DNA of 64,000 nucleotides from Cavenderia fasciculata (GCF_000203815.1 NW_004457713.1:124001-188000), one strand, 5' to 3'. Counted from the stretch's first letter, positions 44,045-55,647 are shown. The notes: generated by a model not told the origin, from the sequence alone. Program-made: numbers and translations.

Positions 44045-45860
44045 TTTTGTTGTTGTTGTGAGATTTAAATTGATAAATCAAATGTGATTGTATGTTTAAA
44101 TAATTATTTGATGAATTGAATTATTTGATTGATTGTGTTATTATTTTTAGGAACCTTAAAAGTAGGGTTATTTATATTTTGTGATTGCGAAACAAACATG
44201 AGGGCAAAGGATTTATGAGAAAAGTTGGAAAGTTGGTTGATACCAAATTTATAAGATAAGAAACCTCCCTTCGTACAAAGGGAGTTGGTTGGTGTGTTGT
44301 GGGGGTAATAACAAATCACGACGATGGTACCCAATTGGTTGCTGCTGTTGCTGCTGCTGCTGCTGTTTCTGATTGTTGTGTTTTCAAAGATTTTGATATA
44401 ACTAGATCACTGTCAATAAACAGTTTAAATCTTGATCGATGTCCAAATACCAACGATTCACACAAGTTGTGGTGGTACCCTATCATTCTTTTTTTGACAG
44501 ATGAAAGAGCAGCAGCAGATGTTGTAAGTTTCCTTTCCAATACTTTTCTGCCAAAACCGCTAAACCCTTGCCTCTTGTCTGCAGTGGTGGTGGTTTGTCA
44601 AGATCTGTGAGAGAGAGCGGTTGCTGCTATTAGCTGGTATGTTTAGATTACTCGCGCGGTGCTCATAGCGAACACCACCACCACCATCACCAGAGAAACG
44701 ATCGTGAATGGGCGGTTCTAAACGTTTACTTAAATCCATTCATTGAATGTATCCTTATTTACAATGATGGAGGAGGAGGAGGGGGGGTGCAACAGAGAAT
44801 AGCCCCTATGAAATATCCATAAAAGATATACAACACTGCAAAGATGCCAGCACAACTACTCTTTCTCTCCTGTTGTGTGTGGAGGGGGTTAGCAACCAAT
44901 GGCGCAATCAGAGTTCAATCTCCAATGATCAATTTCATCGGAATGATGAAACTCTCTATTTTATTATTTTTTTAATATAATTCATTTTATAGGGGAGAAG
45001 ATATCTAGTACAATGAGATCAATCAAGACAGTGATCTACAACGCAACAACCCTAACAGATAAAGAAAGGAGAAGTTGTAACTTTATTGGTACAACAGCAG
45101 CATTAGGAAATAATCTTTTGGATTGAGGGGCAGATCAATGATTTTGTTGTAGCGGTGACTGCCAGTCAGTGGCAGGTAGTTAGTTGAACTACTATAAATG
45201 AGATGTAAACCATCAATCAAATAGATCTAAATCTATAGTCTAGGCTAGAGAGGAGAGTAGGTAGAGTCTCTCTAATAACTTATGACTATTAAAAGTAAAC
45301 TACCGAAATAGGTAGTAAGTGTTGGTGTCCCACGTTGAAGAGGGTGGTGGTATTCCCTTAATCGTTAGTTAACTATGTAAGATTAACAACAATTATATTA
45401 CATTGGTGTTTATTACCCCCAAAGAAGAAGAAGAAGAATAGTTGATTGTGTGAGTGAGGAGCTTTGGAAATGACTGTCATGACATTAATCAATCAATCAA
45501 TTAATCAATTAATCAGTGGGGTAAACAAATTATTATTATTATTATTATTATTATTATTTTTCATTCATTCATTCATTGGTTAGAATATATAGAAATTAGA
45601 TAACATGTCAAACATGTCATCCATCATTGCTAATTCTATAGAATTTAAATATTAATAATATTATTTATTTTATAGAACACCTAAAAGTATTTAAACACCA
45701 TGGTAACTATCATCATACAAACATACATACAAACAAACATACAAACAAAACAATTAACCAACTAAATCAACTTACTATAGTAATATTATTAATTATCATC
45801 AACAACAAAAACAAAAACAACAATATTTATTTATTTCCAAAATAATCCTATACTTTAATC
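44045..45860. other. 1.8-kb gene-poor region with unexplained open frames
   Basis: The longest stretch without an assigned gene. Bases 44290-44750 are less AT-rich. They hold overlapping open frames on both strands (plus 44299-44610 without an ATG; minus from 44540, and a 59-codon ATG frame starting near 44739), all anchored on a GCT/GCA repeat. Bases 44990-45420 are mixed in composition with no frame, and could be a non-coding RNA or relic. From 45480 on the sequence is AT-rich promoter of the Thr-rich protein gene. I cannot assign any of it. Confidence 0.4.
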
Positions 45861-46586
45861 ATGTTTAAATTATCATTAAGATCTTTATTATTAATTTCAA
45901 TCATTATTATTTCAACAATTAATAGTGGCAGTGGTGGTGTTATTGTTGTTAGAGGAGAGCAATATATATTCCAAGGTAGTTTTAATAAAGATGATGGTGG
46001 TAGAATTACAATTATCAAAACTTTGACTGGATGGTCATTGACAAGTGACGTTGCAATGAAGACACCAATGCAAAACAAAGTTGATATTATCATTGATTTT
46101 GTACCTGCCAAAGGTTCAAATACCTCTGATGAAGGTTTCCCATTAAAGTTTGTGTCTACTGGTTTCCCCACTCCTTCAAATGTCACCATCTACCAAGTCA
46201 GTGTCAACGATGTCTCTGGTGTACCATCAATGGACGATGCAGTTGCTCAAGCCACCAAAACCAATGCTACCGATCGCTTTACACTCCAAATTGAAGATAA
46301 AAAGAATAGCTTTACTGCTCCATTAGCCTATGCCCTTCAATCGACCACTGGAGCCACCACCAATAATCTAACAACTACTACTTCTTCACCCTTCACTACC
46401 ACTACATCTGGTAATCTAACAACTACTACTTCAACCTCTACAACTACTTCATCATCTACTACAGGTGTTGATGAACCAGTTACTACAACTACAACAACTA
46501 GAGCAACCACTGGTAATTCAAACATACTCATCCCATCAACATTATTAATCTCTATCATTGTTACCATTATTTCAATTCTTTTATAA
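45861..46586 (+). CDS. secreted Thr-rich GPI-type surface protein
   Basis: Single exon, 241 residues, unrecognised family. A signal peptide (SLRSLLLISIIIISTINSG) is followed by a globular domain of about 125 residues (QYIFQGSFNKDDGGRITIIK through RFTLQIEDKKNSF). A Thr/Ser-only stalk of about 70 residues comes next, with repeated NLTTTTS sequons that could carry N- and O-glycans, and then a hydrophobic end (LIPSTLLISIIVTIISILL) typical of a GPI signal. This layout matches dictyostelid cell-surface or sheath proteins. No cysteines are visible in the globular part, unlike the other two surface proteins in this window. Confidence 0.8.
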   Translation: MFKLSLRSLLLISIIIISTINSGSGGVIVVRGEQYIFQGSFNKDDGGRITIIKTLTGWSLTSDVAMKTPMQNKVDIIIDFVPAKGSNTSDEGFPLKFVSTGFPTPSNVTIYQVSVNDVSGVPSMDDAVAQATKTNATDRFTLQIEDKKNSFTAPLAYALQSTTGATTNNLTTTTSSPFTTTTSGNLTTTTSTSTTTSSSTTGVDEPVTTTTTTRATTGNSNILIPSTLLISIIVTIISILL

Positions 46587-46813
46587 ATCAACTCAACTAA
46601 ATATAGTTATAGTTAACATAATTGTTATATAGATATATTACTCATCCATTCACTCAACAACAACAACAACAATTAATAAAAGTTGTGTATTTGTATTTAT
46701 TAAATAAAATAATTGATTAATTAATTAATTTACGATATTGTTTGTTTTGAATTTGGAACATCCAAAAAAATTGGAGGGAAATTGTATAATATATTATTTA
46801 GTTTTGAAATCAT

Positions 46814-48661
46814 ATGATGAGGAGAAGTGTAAAGGTTAAGAAAGAGGTGGAAGAAGAAGAAGATTACTTTGGAGGTAGTGAAGAGGAGAAAGAAGAGGAA
46901 TCAGAGTCAGAGGAGGAAGTTAAACAAAAGAAGAAAAGAGTAAAACGAGAGACTGTTATTTCGACGACCACGACGACAAAGACTAGTAAACGAAGATCAT
47001 CAATTAAAATTAAAGAAGAATCAGACGAGTCAGAGGAAGAATCAGAATCAGAATCAGAATCAGAGTTATCAGATTCAGATATAGATATAGAGAAAAAAAG
47101 AAAAGTAGAACATTCAATTAAATATCATCAATTTAAAGCAGATGATATTAAATTGATTAGAACTAATTTATTACAATGGTATCAAAAGAATAAAAGAGAT
47201 TTACCTTGGAGATTGAAATCATTACCAATAAAAGACAAAGATGGTAGTGTGACGGTCAAACAACTAACACAACAAGAACATGCATATAGAGTATGGGTTA
47301 GTGAAATAATGTGCCAACAAACTAGAATATCTGTGGTGGTTGATTATTTCAATAGATGGATGACTGAATGGCCAAGTGTTGGTGATTTGGCAAGAGCAAC
47401 ATTGGAAGATGTCAACAAGGTTTGGGCTGGACTAGGTTACTATCGTCGTGCAAAACATTTACATCTTGGTGCACAGTATGTTGTCAGTAACCTCAAATCT
47501 ATCATTCCAGGTACTCCAGATGGTTTGGTAAAGATACCTGGTATCGGTCCATATAGTGCTGGTGCCATTTCATCCATTGCCTTCAACAACTCTGTACCAC
47601 TTGTCGATGGTAATGTCATTAGAGTACTAAGTCGATTAAGGGCAATTGGTTCAGATCCAAAGAAAAAAGATTCAATTAAATTGCATTGGAAGTTGGCCGG
47701 TGACATTGTAGACCCTTCTCATCCAGGTGATTTTAATCAATCACTTATGGAATTAGGTGCAACAGTTTGTACAATCACCTCACCACTTTGTAATCAATGT
47801 CCAATCAATACAATATGCAATGCTAAAAAAGAAATGGAAAAAGATTCAAAGACATCAAAAACAACAACAACAACAACAACAACAACAAAGAATTCCATTT
47901 CAAATTATTTTATAAAGCAAACAAATAATAATAATAATACAATTAAAAAAGTTGAAGAGAAAGAGGAGGAAAAGGAAGAGTCTGAACCGAAAATAATGGA
48001 TATTGAGGATTTATGTAAAGTTTGTGATAGTTGGTCAGATACTGATTCACCAACTACAACTGTTTGTAAATACCCAAAAAAGGTCAAGAAAACAAAAGCA
48101 AGAGAAGAGAATGTTCAAGTATTTATCATTCAAGATGTAGATACTGATCTGTTTTGGGTGGTTCAGAGACCTGATCCTGGACTATTGGCAAATCTTTGGG
48201 AATCTCCTTGTCACATTACTACTTTGACGACCGCAACTAAAAAAAAGGCAAAGACGAAAAAGGATCAAGACTCTGATTCAGATTCAGATTCAGACTCTAG
48301 TTTGTCAGATGAAAAAGAACAAGTACAAGTTGGAAAAAGAAAAATGAAGGAGAAGAAGAATAGTAGTAGTATTAAAGTAAAAGTAGAAGAGAATCAAATT
48401 AAAGATACAATTAAAAAAATATCAGCGGCAATGTCAAATGCAATAAGTATTCAATCGATTAAATCATTGGGTAGTACAAAACATATATTTTCTCATATCA
48501 TACAACAATTGGATGTTCATTTGGTGCAAGTTAAATTCAATCAAACCAAAAACAAATCTACCGTCAAGGATAAACAAAATCATAAATGGGTAACAAAAGA
48601 TAAATTAATGTTGATTGGTATATCCAATCAAATGAAAAAATGTTTTAAATTAATTAAATAA
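46814..48661 (+). CDS. mutyh: adenine DNA glycosylase MutY/MUTYH
   Basis: Base-excision repair enzyme that removes adenine paired with 8-oxoguanine. Single exon, 615 residues. A charged, nuclear-signal-like N-terminus (about 100 residues) precedes the helix-hairpin-helix domain: LPWR, SEIMCQQTRI (catalytic Glu about 163; most relatives have LQQT), WAGLGYYRRAKHLH, IPGIGPYSAGAI and VDGNVIRVLSR (catalytic Asp about 262). The Fe-S cluster pattern C-x6-C-x2-C-x5-C is complete (about 318-334). The C-terminal NUDIX-like domain that reads 8-oxoG is recognisable (FWVVQRPDPGLLANLWESP, HIFSHIIQQLDVH) but carries a long acidic and Ser-rich insert. Confidence 0.93.
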   Translation: MMRRSVKVKKEVEEEEDYFGGSEEEKEEESESEEEVKQKKKRVKRETVISTTTTTKTSKRRSSIKIKEESDESEEESESESESELSDSDIDIEKKRKVEHSIKYHQFKADDIKLIRTNLLQWYQKNKRDLPWRLKSLPIKDKDGSVTVKQLTQQEHAYRVWVSEIMCQQTRISVVVDYFNRWMTEWPSVGDLARATLEDVNKVWAGLGYYRRAKHLHLGAQYVVSNLKSIIPGTPDGLVKIPGIGPYSAGAISSIAFNNSVPLVDGNVIRVLSRLRAIGSDPKKKDSIKLHWKLAGDIVDPSHPGDFNQSLMELGATVCTITSPLCNQCPINTICNAKKEMEKDSKTSKTTTTTTTTTKNSISNYFIKQTNNNNNTIKKVEEKEEEKEESEPKIMDIEDLCKVCDSWSDTDSPTTTVCKYPKKVKKTKAREENVQVFIIQDVDTDLFWVVQRPDPGLLANLWESPCHITTLTTATKKKAKTKKDQDSDSDSDSDSSLSDEKEQVQVGKRKMKEKKNSSSIKVKVEENQIKDTIKKISAAMSNAISIQSIKSLGSTKHIFSHIIQQLDVHLVQVKFNQTKNKSTVKDKQNHKWVTKDKLMLIGISNQMKKCFKLIK

Positions 48662-48732
48662 ATAAATACCAAGTGTCTGCTAAAATAATTAAACTATTTA
48701 TTACGTTTAAAAAAAAAGAAAAAACGAATGAA

Positions 48733-48854
48733 ACATCGAGTAACCGATCTTTTTTCTGTATTGTCCAACAATATTCAAACAAATAAACATATTATAATTA
48801 GATATTATATTATATATACATACATAGATATACAACCAACCTTTTTATTTCAAA
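48733..48854 (+). promoter_or_regulatory. conserved upstream block of F-box/LRR family, copy B
   Basis: Contains CGATC, a T run, GTATTGTCCAACAATATTCAAAC and, just before the ATG, ATACAACCAACCTTTTTATTTCAAA. Same order and spacing class as upstream of copies A and C. Confidence 0.55.
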
Positions 48855-50419
48855 ATGGGACCCAAAAAGAAATCAAAAAAAGTTATTAATACAGTGACAA
48901 CAACAACAACAACAGATGATCTAGATTTAAATCATCGAGAATCATTACCAGTATTGATTCAAAACAAGATTATAGATTTATTGGTGAATGAAAGATCAGA
49001 GGTTTTTGAAAAGACATACATTACATTTACAGATGAATTGTATCAATTGGCCAAAGTCAACAAAAGATGGTTTGCATTGATCTCTTCAAGAATCGATCAA
49101 GTCAGTGTCAGGGAGCTCACCAATAAGCCATTCAAACCTTCTGGTAGAAAGGTTCATCCATTGATCAAGTTACTCAAAGTTCAACAAAGCGACAAGTACT
49201 CAATCATCAGACGTCTCAAATCACTTCTACTAGACATTAAACCAGCCACCACTCAAGAAGAAGCAAATTGCATCAATGAAATGTTTAGAAAGATTGCATT
49301 GCAAGAAAAGTTTCCCTTTACATCATCATTGGAACACATCTACTTTCCAACCGGCTGGTGGGACGAATACGATATTGCAGAGGATTTCGAACGCTTTTTC
49401 ACCGAGGATTACATGAGGAAGTATTCTTGCACGAGTAAAACGACTGGATTAGGTTTCAAAATGACCAAAATCTTTGCAAATCTTTCCTCAATGACATTGA
49501 CATTGGACTATGAAACACGTGATGGTGGTACGATGCTTGGAATGATTAAAACAATCAAAGAGCATATGACACAAGTAAAGAATTTGTCTTGGAGTATTGA
49601 ATGTGGATCGGATGGTGAAGGATCTGAATATGACAGTTTTGAACCTCTTTGGGATCACTCAACAACCAACTTTAACCTCGAACAACTTTCAATCGATTGT
49701 TATGGAATGAAAATGAAACATTTATATAATGTATTTAGAGAGGAATCCAAGTTGGCATTTTTCAAAGCTGCTCATTATGTATTGAAAAGCAATACTGATG
49801 ATTTGGATATGGCAGTTGATTCAATTAAAACCAATAGTACAATGACAAGTTTGAAATTGAAAAACATTTATTCCAATTTAACAAACGATGAAAAGATTAA
49901 AATTCAAAAAGCATTGGCATCCAACCAAACCATTACCAATTTATCAATTTGTCAAGATCTATTTGGTGTATCATCGTCCAATTCAACTGATATTCTCAGT
50001 CAATCATTAATTGAATTCCAATATTTTGAATCAACACAATTTAATATTAGTGGTATGTATACGACGTATAATGCGTGATAGAAACAAAACATCGAGTGTA
50101 TAAATATTTACATTCATTCCATTTTTTTTTTTTAGAACCATTAAATAATTTAAATGTTATTAATTCATTAATAATGATTATTGAAACCAATAGTCATCCA
50201 AATCTTAAATCGATTGGTATCAGAATGGATAAAGATTATTTAGATAAACAACTCAAAGATAGATTTATCAAAGCATGCAAGTCAAATACAACTCTTGATA
50301 CTTTTAAATTCAAATATCTATATCCTTTAGAATCATTTGAATTAAGATTACAAGATGTATCATCATCCAATAATATTGATGAAAGAATTAACAACTTTTG
50401 GAATAGAATCAAAAACTAA
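48855..50419 (+). CDS. dictyostelid F-box/LRR-like protein, copy B
   Basis: Two exons, 48855-50052 and 50136-50419, give 493 residues. Exon 1 has exactly the same length (1198 bp) as in copy A and is almost identical to it through the F-box-like region and the following 250 residues (for example HIYFPTGWWDEYDIAEDFE). The C-terminal part of exon 1 and all of exon 2 differ at many positions. The leucine-rich-like units (NSTMTSLKLKNI, NQTITNLSICQ, NTTLDTFKFKYL) are kept. It ends FWNRIKN, shorter than the extended tail in copy C. Likely the functional relative of copy A. Role as ubiquitin-ligase adaptor is inferred from the weak F-box only. Confidence 0.8.
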
Positions 50420-50427
50420 CCACTGGG

Positions 50428-50552
50428 TTTTTTTGATCGATCTTTTTTTTTTGTATTGTTCAACAACAATAATAATAATAATAATAATATTCATATATAT
50501 AAACACATATTTATACATTCATAACATATATACAACCAACCTTTGTATTTAT
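50428..50552 (+). promoter_or_regulatory. orphan conserved upstream block before pseudogene C
   Basis: TTGATCGATC, a T run, GTATTGTTCAACAACAATAA and TACAACCAACCTTTGTATTTA are present as in copies A and B, but no start codon of the family follows. Instead the sequence jumps into the 3' half of the coding region at about 50553. Confidence 0.55.
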
Positions 50553-52077
50553 TTAAGTTTAAAGAATCCAAGTTGACATTCTTCAAAGCCGGTGCTTATC
50601 GTGATACGGCAGAATTGGAAAGTAATGCTGATGACTTGGATATGGTAGGTGATTCAATTAAAACCAATAGTACATTGGCATGTTTGAAATTGAAAAACAT
50701 TTATTCCAATTTAATTAAACAATGAAAAGATTAAATTACAAAAAGCATTGGCCAAAGTCAACAAAAGATGGTTTGCATTAATCTCTTCAAAAATCAATCA
50801 AGTCAGTGTCAGGGAGCTCACCATGAATCCATTCAAGCCAGCTGGTAGAAGACTTCATCCAATTATCAGACTACTCAAAGTGCAACAAAACGATAATTAC
50901 TCTATAATATTAGACGTCTCAAATCACTTGTACTCGACATGGAACCACCAACAACTCAAGAAGAAGCAAATTGCCAAAATGGGATGTTTACACCATCATT
51001 GGAACATCTACCTTTCAACAAACTATTGGGACGAGTATCATATTGCAGAGGATTTCGAGGGCTTTTTCACAAAGGATTTCAGTAGAAGATATTCTAATGG
51101 GAGTAGATCAATAGGATTTTTTAGAATGACCGAAATCTTTGCAAACCTATCCTCTATGACATTGAAATTGGATTATGAAATACCAGATGGTGGTTCAATG
51201 CTTGCAATGATCCAAACAATCAAGAAGCATATGACACAAGTTAAGAATTTGTCGTGGAGTATCGGATGGTGAAGGATCTGGATATCCTGATATCGAACCT
51301 CTTTGGGAGCACTCAACAACCAACTTTAACCTCGAACAACTTTCAATCGATTGTTATGGAATACAAATGAAACATTTATATAATGCCTTTTGCGAAGAAT
51401 CAAAACTACAAAGTTTTAAAGTTGGTGGTGATGGTGATCCAATGGAATTGGAAAGTAATGCTGATGACTTGGATATGGCAGTTGATTCAATTAAAACCAA
51501 TAGTACATTGACAAGTTTGAATTTGAAAAACATTGATTCCAATTTAACAAACGACGAAAAGATTAGAATTCAAAAGGCATTGGCATTCAACCAAACTATT
51601 ACCAATTTATCGCTTGGCCCAATCCAAGGTTTATTTGGTGTATCATCCATTTCAACTGATATCATAAGTCAATCATTAATTGAATTTAAATATTTAGTAT
51701 CAACTGAATCCCATATCAGTGGTATGTATATATATTTAATTGTACTTACCTTTTTGTTATTATTTTTTTTAGAACATTTAAATGTTATCAATTCAATAAT
51801 AATGATTATTGAAACCAATAGTCATCCAAATCTTAAATCGATTGGTATCTCTTTAGATATCAATGATTTAGATAAACAACTTATTGATGGATTTACCAAA
51901 GCATTCAAGGCAAATACAACTCTTGATACCTTTAAATTCAAATGGTTTGAATTAAGATTACAAGATGTATCCTCCAATAATATTGATGAAAGAATTAACA
52001 ACTTTTGGACTAGAATCAATAAAGAAGACGAAAGTGAGTATACTCGTCATTCTAGAAGAACAAGAAGAACTGAATAG
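50553..52077 (+). pseudogene. F-box/LRR-like copy C, rearranged and frameshifted
   Basis: Order is scrambled. Bases about 50553-50745 correspond to the 3' part of exon 1 (ESKLTFFKAGAYR, LESNADDLDM) and end in a frameshift. At 50746-50752 they are joined to the 5' part (LAKVNKRWFALISSKINQ). The join shares ATTGGC with both parents. The second segment then runs to the end of the gene but has a frameshift near 50910 that is undone near 51005, an internal deletion, and a 10-11-base deletion near 51265 giving a TGA. The last open piece (from about 51280) includes the family intron (about 51722-51771) and ends at 52077 with a longer tail (EYTRHSRRTRRTE) than copies A and B. It cannot make the family protein. 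Confidence 0.82.
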
Positions 52078-52169
52078 AGCATCAATAAAATTAAATGATT
52101 GTTGAAACAAACGTTTATCTCAATCTTTAATCGATTTGTAGCAGTGTATCCATCCAAAATATATTTTGT

Positions 52170-52796
52170 TTATAATTGATTTTCAATTGTATTTAAAGTT
52201 TGTCTACTCTTTTCTAAATTATTTCTTTCTCTACTGTATTCATCTATCATATTGATTAAAAAATTAAATATTAATATTAATAATGATCATTATACAAATC
52301 ATGGTACATTATCTATACTTACCAAGAGTTAAACTATTAACATTATTACAAAGCTGGCTAGTTGATATCAATTGAGGAGAGGAAGAAGAAGGGGACTTTT
52401 CATCGTCATTTACTCTTAAATCTGGTTTACTTGATGGATCTTTGACCCTACTTTTGGTTAAATTCAAATTATACTCTAATTCTTTTCTTTTTTGATTGAT
52501 TTTGTTTATACGTTGTATAGTATTATTTTCTAAATTTAAATCAATAAAATAAATTAGATAAACATAAATTATATATATATATAGATATTTAATATTCTTT
52601 AATTCATTTGGGGGTTAACATACCTATAGATTGTTTATCAATGTTCATATTTGAATTCCAAGATGATACATTTTTAATATCTTGATCTATTTGTTTTAAT
52701 TGTTTATTTTTCTCTAATGTATCTTGTTGTATCTAATAAATAATAAATAATTGTTAATTGAGGAATTGAAAAGAAAAAGAGAGAGAGAGAGAGTTG

Positions 52797-52865
<69 letters not shown>

Positions 52866-53480
52866 TACCATTTGTATTTTCATTCTAAGATTATCCAATT
52901 CACTATCTAATGCTTGTTTTTCTTTTCTAGGTGTTTGATGTGATCCGTTATTGTTATTATTATTATTATTATTTCCACCATTAAAACTATTAAATAGATT
53001 AGGAGGATTATTTTCACCGGGTAATATTAAATCAGCAGGAATATTAAATATGTTTGCAAGTGTAAACAATTCAAACTTGTCCAAATTCTGTTTAAAGTTA
53101 TCATTTAACATTGTCCATACTCTATCGGTTCCCTTTTTTTTTTTGATTAATAATAATAATAATTAATGGTTAGATAGATAGTTGTTTCTTTTATATATCT
53201 TTTTTGATCACTTTGTCTTTTTTTTTACCTTTACAATATTACTTGCAGATTCTTGATTTTGGTTGATTACATTGTGACTTGAAAGATATCCATCTAAATT
53301 GTTTGTTTCATTTGCAATGATATCATATACAGATTCTTTGATATCATCGATCAGTGCAAGTGGATGATAGGTAAAAAAGTCTCTTTCACGTATCATCTCT
53401 GCTACCTCTTCTTCTTGTTGTTGTTGTTGTTGTAGTTGTGGTAGTAGTTGATTATTATCTATTTGTTGTTTAATACTCAT
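52170..53480 (-). CDS. mis12: Mis12-like kinetochore protein
   Basis: Five exons on the minus strand: 53480-53229, 53132-52869, 52732-52624, 52529-52323, 52243-52170, giving 301 residues. After a Gln/Glu-rich start the region FFTYHPLALIDDIKESVYDIIA, DRVWTMLNDNFKQNLDKFEL and YFTLANIFNIPADLILP-type sequence (FTLANIFNIPADLILPGE) follows the Mis12 pattern of helices and the IPxDLxLP motif. The remainder is coiled coil (LDSELDNLRMKIQ, QRINKINQKRKELEY, ERNNLEKSRQTLN), as expected for this subunit of the Mis12 complex linking centromeres to Ndc80. Mis12 proteins diverge fast, so the name rests on the motif and architecture. Intron 2 is mostly a TTA repeat. Confidence 0.62.
52798..52865. repeat. (TTA)n microsatellite, about 22 units
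   Basis: An uninterrupted TTA/ATT trinucleotide repeat occupies half of intron 2 of the mis12-like gene and abuts the splice donor (GTAAATAATAAT on the minus strand). Length polymorphism is likely. Confidence 0.95.
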
Positions 53481-53907
53481 TATATCTATCTATCAATCTG
53501 ATTATCTATCTGTATTGCAATATCTTATTTGATTTCTAGTAGTAAACAACTGGTTGGTTGTTCGTGTGCAAGCGATGAAAACCAATTTAGCAAATTCGAA
53601 AAAAAGGAGGGAAAAACTAAACAACCACAACTCTCAGCTCTTGTTAATACTAACACTGACCATCATCATCATCAGCATCATCATCATCGTACTACTATTG
53701 TTATTACTATTACTTATTATTAATCATCATTATGTAAAAAGAGAAGATTAGAAATGATTACTCACATGAGAGCTCTGAAATTTAAATTAAATTAAAATTG
53801 TTTTTTATTCATTCGTTCGTTTTTAGAGCAGTATTCATTAATGATGATGATAAAGATATAATAGTAGTAGTAGTAGTAGTATTAGAAATAGAAGAAGAAG
53901 AAGAAGG
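53481..53907. other. divergent intergenic region
   Basis: Between the mis12-like and pseudouridine synthase starts. Contains CAT and GTA trinucleotide runs (53660-53690, 53863-53880). Short open frames here are repeat translations without conserved features. Confidence 0.5.
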
Positions 53908-55647
53908 ATGTTTAATATTATTAAAAGTTCAACGAGTAATGTTGCTTGTTGTAAAAGATTACTACTACTTCAACAGTCACTGACTAAAGGTAGTAGTAGT
54001 TGTATGAACCATTACTATTATTACTGTAGTAGTAGTACTTCATCTTCTTCATCTTCATCATATAATAATAATAATAATAATAATAATAGAAATACAACAT
54101 ACAAGAGTAAAAGTAAATTCTCACCTTTTGATCATAATAAACATAACAATAATAATAATCAAAAGAATAATATATTTGTACAATCAACTATAGTATCTAC
54201 AAGAGTAGGAGCAGAACATTTATCAATAACAAAGGAAATGTTGGCAGAGACTAAATACCAAACCATCTATCATCAAAAGGATGATGATCAAATGGGAGAG
54301 GTGTTGAGAGGTGTCGTTCCATATGACTATGAATTTGTGTCGAGAGCAAGAGAGAGATGGGTTGGAATGAACATTATCGATATGTTTATGAAAGAGTATA
54401 GACCACATCCAAGGGAACTGTACGAGATCAAGATTGCAATGGGAAAGATATTGGTCAATGATCTCCCGACGACGGCAGACTATGTCATCAAGAGTGGTGA
54501 CACTTTTAAACATATTGTACATCGACACGAGATTGATGTATTGGCATTGGAACCAACACTGATTGCCGAGACATTGGATTATTTGGTGGTGGACAAGCCA
54601 CCCTCGATACCGGTGCATCCGGCCGGTCCGTACAGACACAACTCTCTCACCTTTTTACTGGCCCGACAATTTGGATACACTAACCTACTCGCATGTCACC
54701 GTCTCGACAGGTTGACAAGCGGTGTGGTCGTATTGGCCAAGAACTCAACAGCAAGTGGTCGACTTGGAAAAGTGTTTAAAAAAGGTGACATTGACAAAAT
54801 CTATTTGGCAAAGGTGAAAGGAATGTTTCCCTACTTGGAAGAGACGATGGTTGCCAAACCCATCATGGTGCTAAACGAGATAACAGGGTTGGGTGTGGAA
54901 GATGCGCGGGGTAAGCCATCCACCACCTTTTTCAAGTTGGCACACTATAACAAAGAGAGTGACACTTCAATCATTTGGTGTCGTCCCATCACTGGAAGAG
55001 GTCACCAAATTAGAATACACCTCAAATCGATCGGGTTCCCCATCACCAACGATCCACTCTACAATGATGATTTCATCCGATCAAATAGTCATCAAGCTGC
55101 TACCCAAGCTACAAACTCTTGGAACAAAACAACATTAATCAGTCAATCAGATAAATATAATCAACAAATGAAATTAAAAGAATTTAAATTTAAATCAAAA
55201 GAAAAAGAAAATCAAAATGAAATAGAAAAAGAACAACAACAACAACAACAAAAAGATGAAGATAATATAGTTGGACATCAATTAAGTCTTGAACAAGTGA
55301 ATATAGTTATGCAATCGAGTATACAAGAATATAAAGAAAAAGTTAAAAGTATTCGACAAGACAGTACATTGACAGACGCTGAAAAGGATGAAAAAGTTAA
55401 AAGTGTTGCTCTTCCATGTTTGGATTGTTGTCTCGAACGGTTTTATTCACTTATTGACAATGGAACACCAGTGGAATCATTGATCAACGACACTCAAATT
55501 GCTCAATCACTTTTACAACAACACCAATTTAGAAAGAATCCAACACACTCTATACATCTACATTCTTATAGTTACCAAGGTCCTGATTTCCATTATGTTT
55601 CCCAAGTTCCTCTTTGGGCTACTCCAAACAACAACAATAAGAAATAA
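53908..55647 (+). CDS. RluA-family pseudouridine synthase (Rib2/RPUSD2-like)
   Basis: Isomerises uridine to pseudouridine in tRNA or other RNAs. Single exon, 579 residues. The first 90 residues are Ser/Asn-rich and could include a mitochondrial signal. An S4-like part (RERWVGMNIIDMFMKEYRP, KILVNDLPTTADYVIKSGD) is followed by the catalytic core: DYLVVDKPPSIPVHPAGPY, then HRLDRLTSGVVVLAK with the catalytic Asp near residue 267, and RPITGRGHQIRIHLKSIGFP. After a Lys/Gln-rich insert comes a CLDCC motif and HLHSYSYQGPDFHYVSQVP, the C-terminal pattern of eukaryotic Rib2/Pus9/RPUSD2. No deaminase domain like that of yeast Rib2 is present. Confidence 0.88.
   Translation: MFNIIKSSTSNVACCKRLLLLQQSLTKGSSSCMNHYYYYCSSSTSSSSSSSYNNNNNNNNRNTTYKSKSKFSPFDHNKHNNNNNQKNNIFVQSTIVSTRVGAEHLSITKEMLAETKYQTIYHQKDDDQMGEVLRGVVPYDYEFVSRARERWVGMNIIDMFMKEYRPHPRELYEIKIAMGKILVNDLPTTADYVIKSGDTFKHIVHRHEIDVLALEPTLIAETLDYLVVDKPPSIPVHPAGPYRHNSLTFLLARQFGYTNLLACHRLDRLTSGVVVLAKNSTASGRLGKVFKKGDIDKIYLAKVKGMFPYLEETMVAKPIMVLNEITGLGVEDARGKPSTTFFKLAHYNKESDTSIIWCRPITGRGHQIRIHLKSIGFPITNDPLYNDDFIRSNSHQAATQATNSWNKTTLISQSDKYNQQMKLKEFKFKSKEKENQNEIEKEQQQQQQKDEDNIVGHQLSLEQVNIVMQSSIQEYKEKVKSIRQDSTLTDAEKDEKVKSVALPCLDCCLERFYSLIDNGTPVESLINDTQIAQSLLQQHQFRKNPTHSIHLHSYSYQGPDFHYVSQVPLWATPNNNNKK

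Noticed and set aside
52798-52865. Asn-rich protein segment in the mis12-like gene
   Set aside because: The TTA repeat lies inside an intron bounded by good splice signals and phase-consistent exons, so it is not translated.
53529-53723. Small plus-strand frame ending in a His run
   Set aside because: Repeat-derived (CAT units) and without an ATG-led conserved segment.
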